Positions 63,228 to 64,000 of a DNA stretch of 64,000 nt are shown here, piece after piece. The DNA is from Caldichromatium japonicum (GTDB lineage: Bacteria; Pseudomonadota; Gammaproteobacteria; Chromatiales; Chromatiaceae): NCBI RefSeq assembly GCF_011290485.1, contig NZ_CP048029.1:434001-498000 (forward strand), in the 5' to 3' direction. Numbering within the stretch: position 1 is the stretch's first letter; each line of letters starts with the position of its first letter. The notes beneath the pieces are model-generated. The model saw only the letters and a program-made list of their open reading frames with translations, was not told the origin of the DNA and searched no databases. The translations under genes and the position numbers were made by a program.

Positions 63228-64000
63228 TCAGTGCTCATTCAGCCACTGGCCGATGGCAGGCGTGACCTCCTTTTGTGCCTTGCCGCTGACATAGATCCCG
63301 ATATGACCGCCGGGGAAGGCGAGTTCGGTATAGTCCGAGCTGCTGGTTAGACCCTTGAGCGCCTTGGATGCCGCCGGTGGGACTAAGTGATCCTGCAAGG
63401 CAAAGATATTGAGAAGTGGACAGGTGATGCGTTTGAGATCGACCTCCTGCCCGCCGAGGAAGACCCCGCCGTTGATGAAGCCGTTGCGCTGATAGAAATC
63501 CTTGATGAACTGACGGAAGGCCTCGCCGGCCTGATCTGGGCTGTCGAAGATCCATTGCTCCATGCGCAAGAAGTTCTTGACCTTCTCGGGGTCCTCGAGC
63601 AGATCGACCATGTTGATATATTTCTGCCAGATCAGGCTAAAGGGCTTGAGCGACAAAAAGGTCCAGTTCAGAAGCTCCCCAGGGATATTGCCTAGGGTAT
63701 CGACCAGAAGATCGACATCGACCTGTTGCACCCAGGCCGAAAGCAGATTGTCCGGCGTCTTGAAATCGACCGGCGTGACCATGGTGACCAGGTTTTGCAC
63801 CTTGTCTTGGTGCAGGGCCGTATACATCAGGCTGAAGGCCCCGCCCTGGCAGATGCCGAGCAGATTGATCCGGTCGATGCCGTGCTGCTCGCGGATATAG
63901 TCAACGCAGCGGTCGAGATAGCCGTTGATATAGTCATCGAGGGTCAAGGCGAAATCCGCCTCGTCCGGATACCCCCAGTCGATGAGATAGACGTCCTGAC
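63228..64000 (-). CDS. phaC: Class III polyhydroxyalkanoate synthase subunit PhaC (5' end outside window)
   Basis: 257 codons of the C-terminal part in the window. The sequence QDVYLIDWGYPDEADFALTLDDYINGYLDRCVDYI...LLGICQGGAFSLMY has the lipase-like box with the catalytic Cys (GICQGG). FALQDHLVPP holds the catalytic Asp and FPGGHIGIYVSG the catalytic His. It polymerises hydroxyacyl-CoA on granules with PhaE, which is not in view. Nearly the whole stretch agrees with the Allochromatium enzyme as I recall it. The stop codon is 80 bp from IS607-type copy 2. Confidence 0.96.
   Translation of the reverse strand, partial: QDVYLIDWGYPDEADFALTLDDYINGYLDRCVDYIREQHGIDRINLLGICQGGAFSLMYTALHQDKVQNLVTMVTPVDFKTPDNLLSAWVQQVDVDLLVDTLGNIPGELLNWTFLSLKPFSLIWQKYINMVDLLEDPEKVKNFLRMEQWIFDSPDQAGEAFRQFIKDFYQRNGFINGGVFLGGQEVDLKRITCPLLNIFALQDHLVPPAASKALKGLTSSSDYTELAFPGGHIGIYVSGKAQKEVTPAIGQWLNEH

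Noticed and set aside
1..64000. tRNA or rRNA genes
   Set aside because: No intergenic segment shows a tRNA cloverleaf, a TTCGA-type T-loop with acceptor end, or rRNA signature sequence that I could identify by eye.

Overview
The window is GC-rich chromosomal DNA from a purple sulfur bacterium, most probably family Chromatiaceae (Allochromatium/Thermochromatium-like). The main evidence is a complete reverse-type dsr sulfur-oxidation operon (dsrABEFHCMKLJOPNR) and a class III PhaC that matches my memory of the Allochromatium vinosum enzyme along its whole visible length. The genus is inference and was not tested by any search.

Layout. 1-10.3 kb: hrpA (cut by the window edge), a small unknown gene, hemC-hemD, a lipoprotein, an NAD-dependent epimerase, an RRM RNA-binding protein with a structured leader, and ubiD. 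10.3-22.3 kb: polA, an IS5-family element, rapA, a Trm112-like protein, a hemerythrin-like protein, a decayed IS630-type transposase, the radical-SAM gene amrS, and the first copy of a decayed IS607-type element. 22.3-30.6 kb: glgP, pilS (without pilR), sucCD and a sufS-sufE gene fusion. 30.6-37.3 kb: a tightly coupled five-gene operon (DUF2868 membrane protein, DUF3482 GTPase, bioA, a lipoprotein, a membrane/coiled-coil protein). 37.3-43.9 kb: a frameshifted SMR exporter, a Cys-rich lipoprotein, a YccA-type membrane protein, a CYTH phosphatase, an HDOD protein, an Na/Pi cotransporter and a three-gene operon ending in a Cas6/Cmx6-like protein. 44.1-57.3 kb: the dsr operon. 57.6-61.4 kb: trpGDC, a Crp/Vfr regulator and a DUF302 protein. 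61.5-63.1 kb: the second IS607-type copy. 63.2-64.0 kb: the 3' part of phaC.

How the genes work together. DsrEFH passes sulfur to DsrC. DsrAB with DsrL oxidises the reduced sulfur to sulfite in the cytoplasm. The membrane complex DsrMKJOP handles electrons and DsrC re-oxidation. DsrN supplies siroheme amide and DsrR supports production of the system. sucCD, glgP and phaC are the carbon and energy side of the same lifestyle (TCA cycle, glycogen and polyhydroxyalkanoate stores). sufSE, hemCD and bioA supply Fe-S clusters, tetrapyrroles and biotin; the first two feed the heavily Fe-S, heme and siroheme loaded Dsr machinery.

Most interesting points: (i) an orphan Cas6/Cmx6-like gene with two unknown partners transcribed away from dsrA, with no CRISPR array in the window; (ii) two related inverted repeats 33 bp apart between that operon and dsrA; (iii) two 1622-bp IS607-type copies with the same inactivating lesions, in direct orientation, bracketing about 39 kb that includes the whole dsr operon; (iv) no dsrS after dsrR, with a small inverted-repeat element there that has a relative at 30.7 kb; (v) an RRM gene leader with a Shine-Dalgarno-like sequence in a hairpin loop and an overlapping 13-codon ORF.
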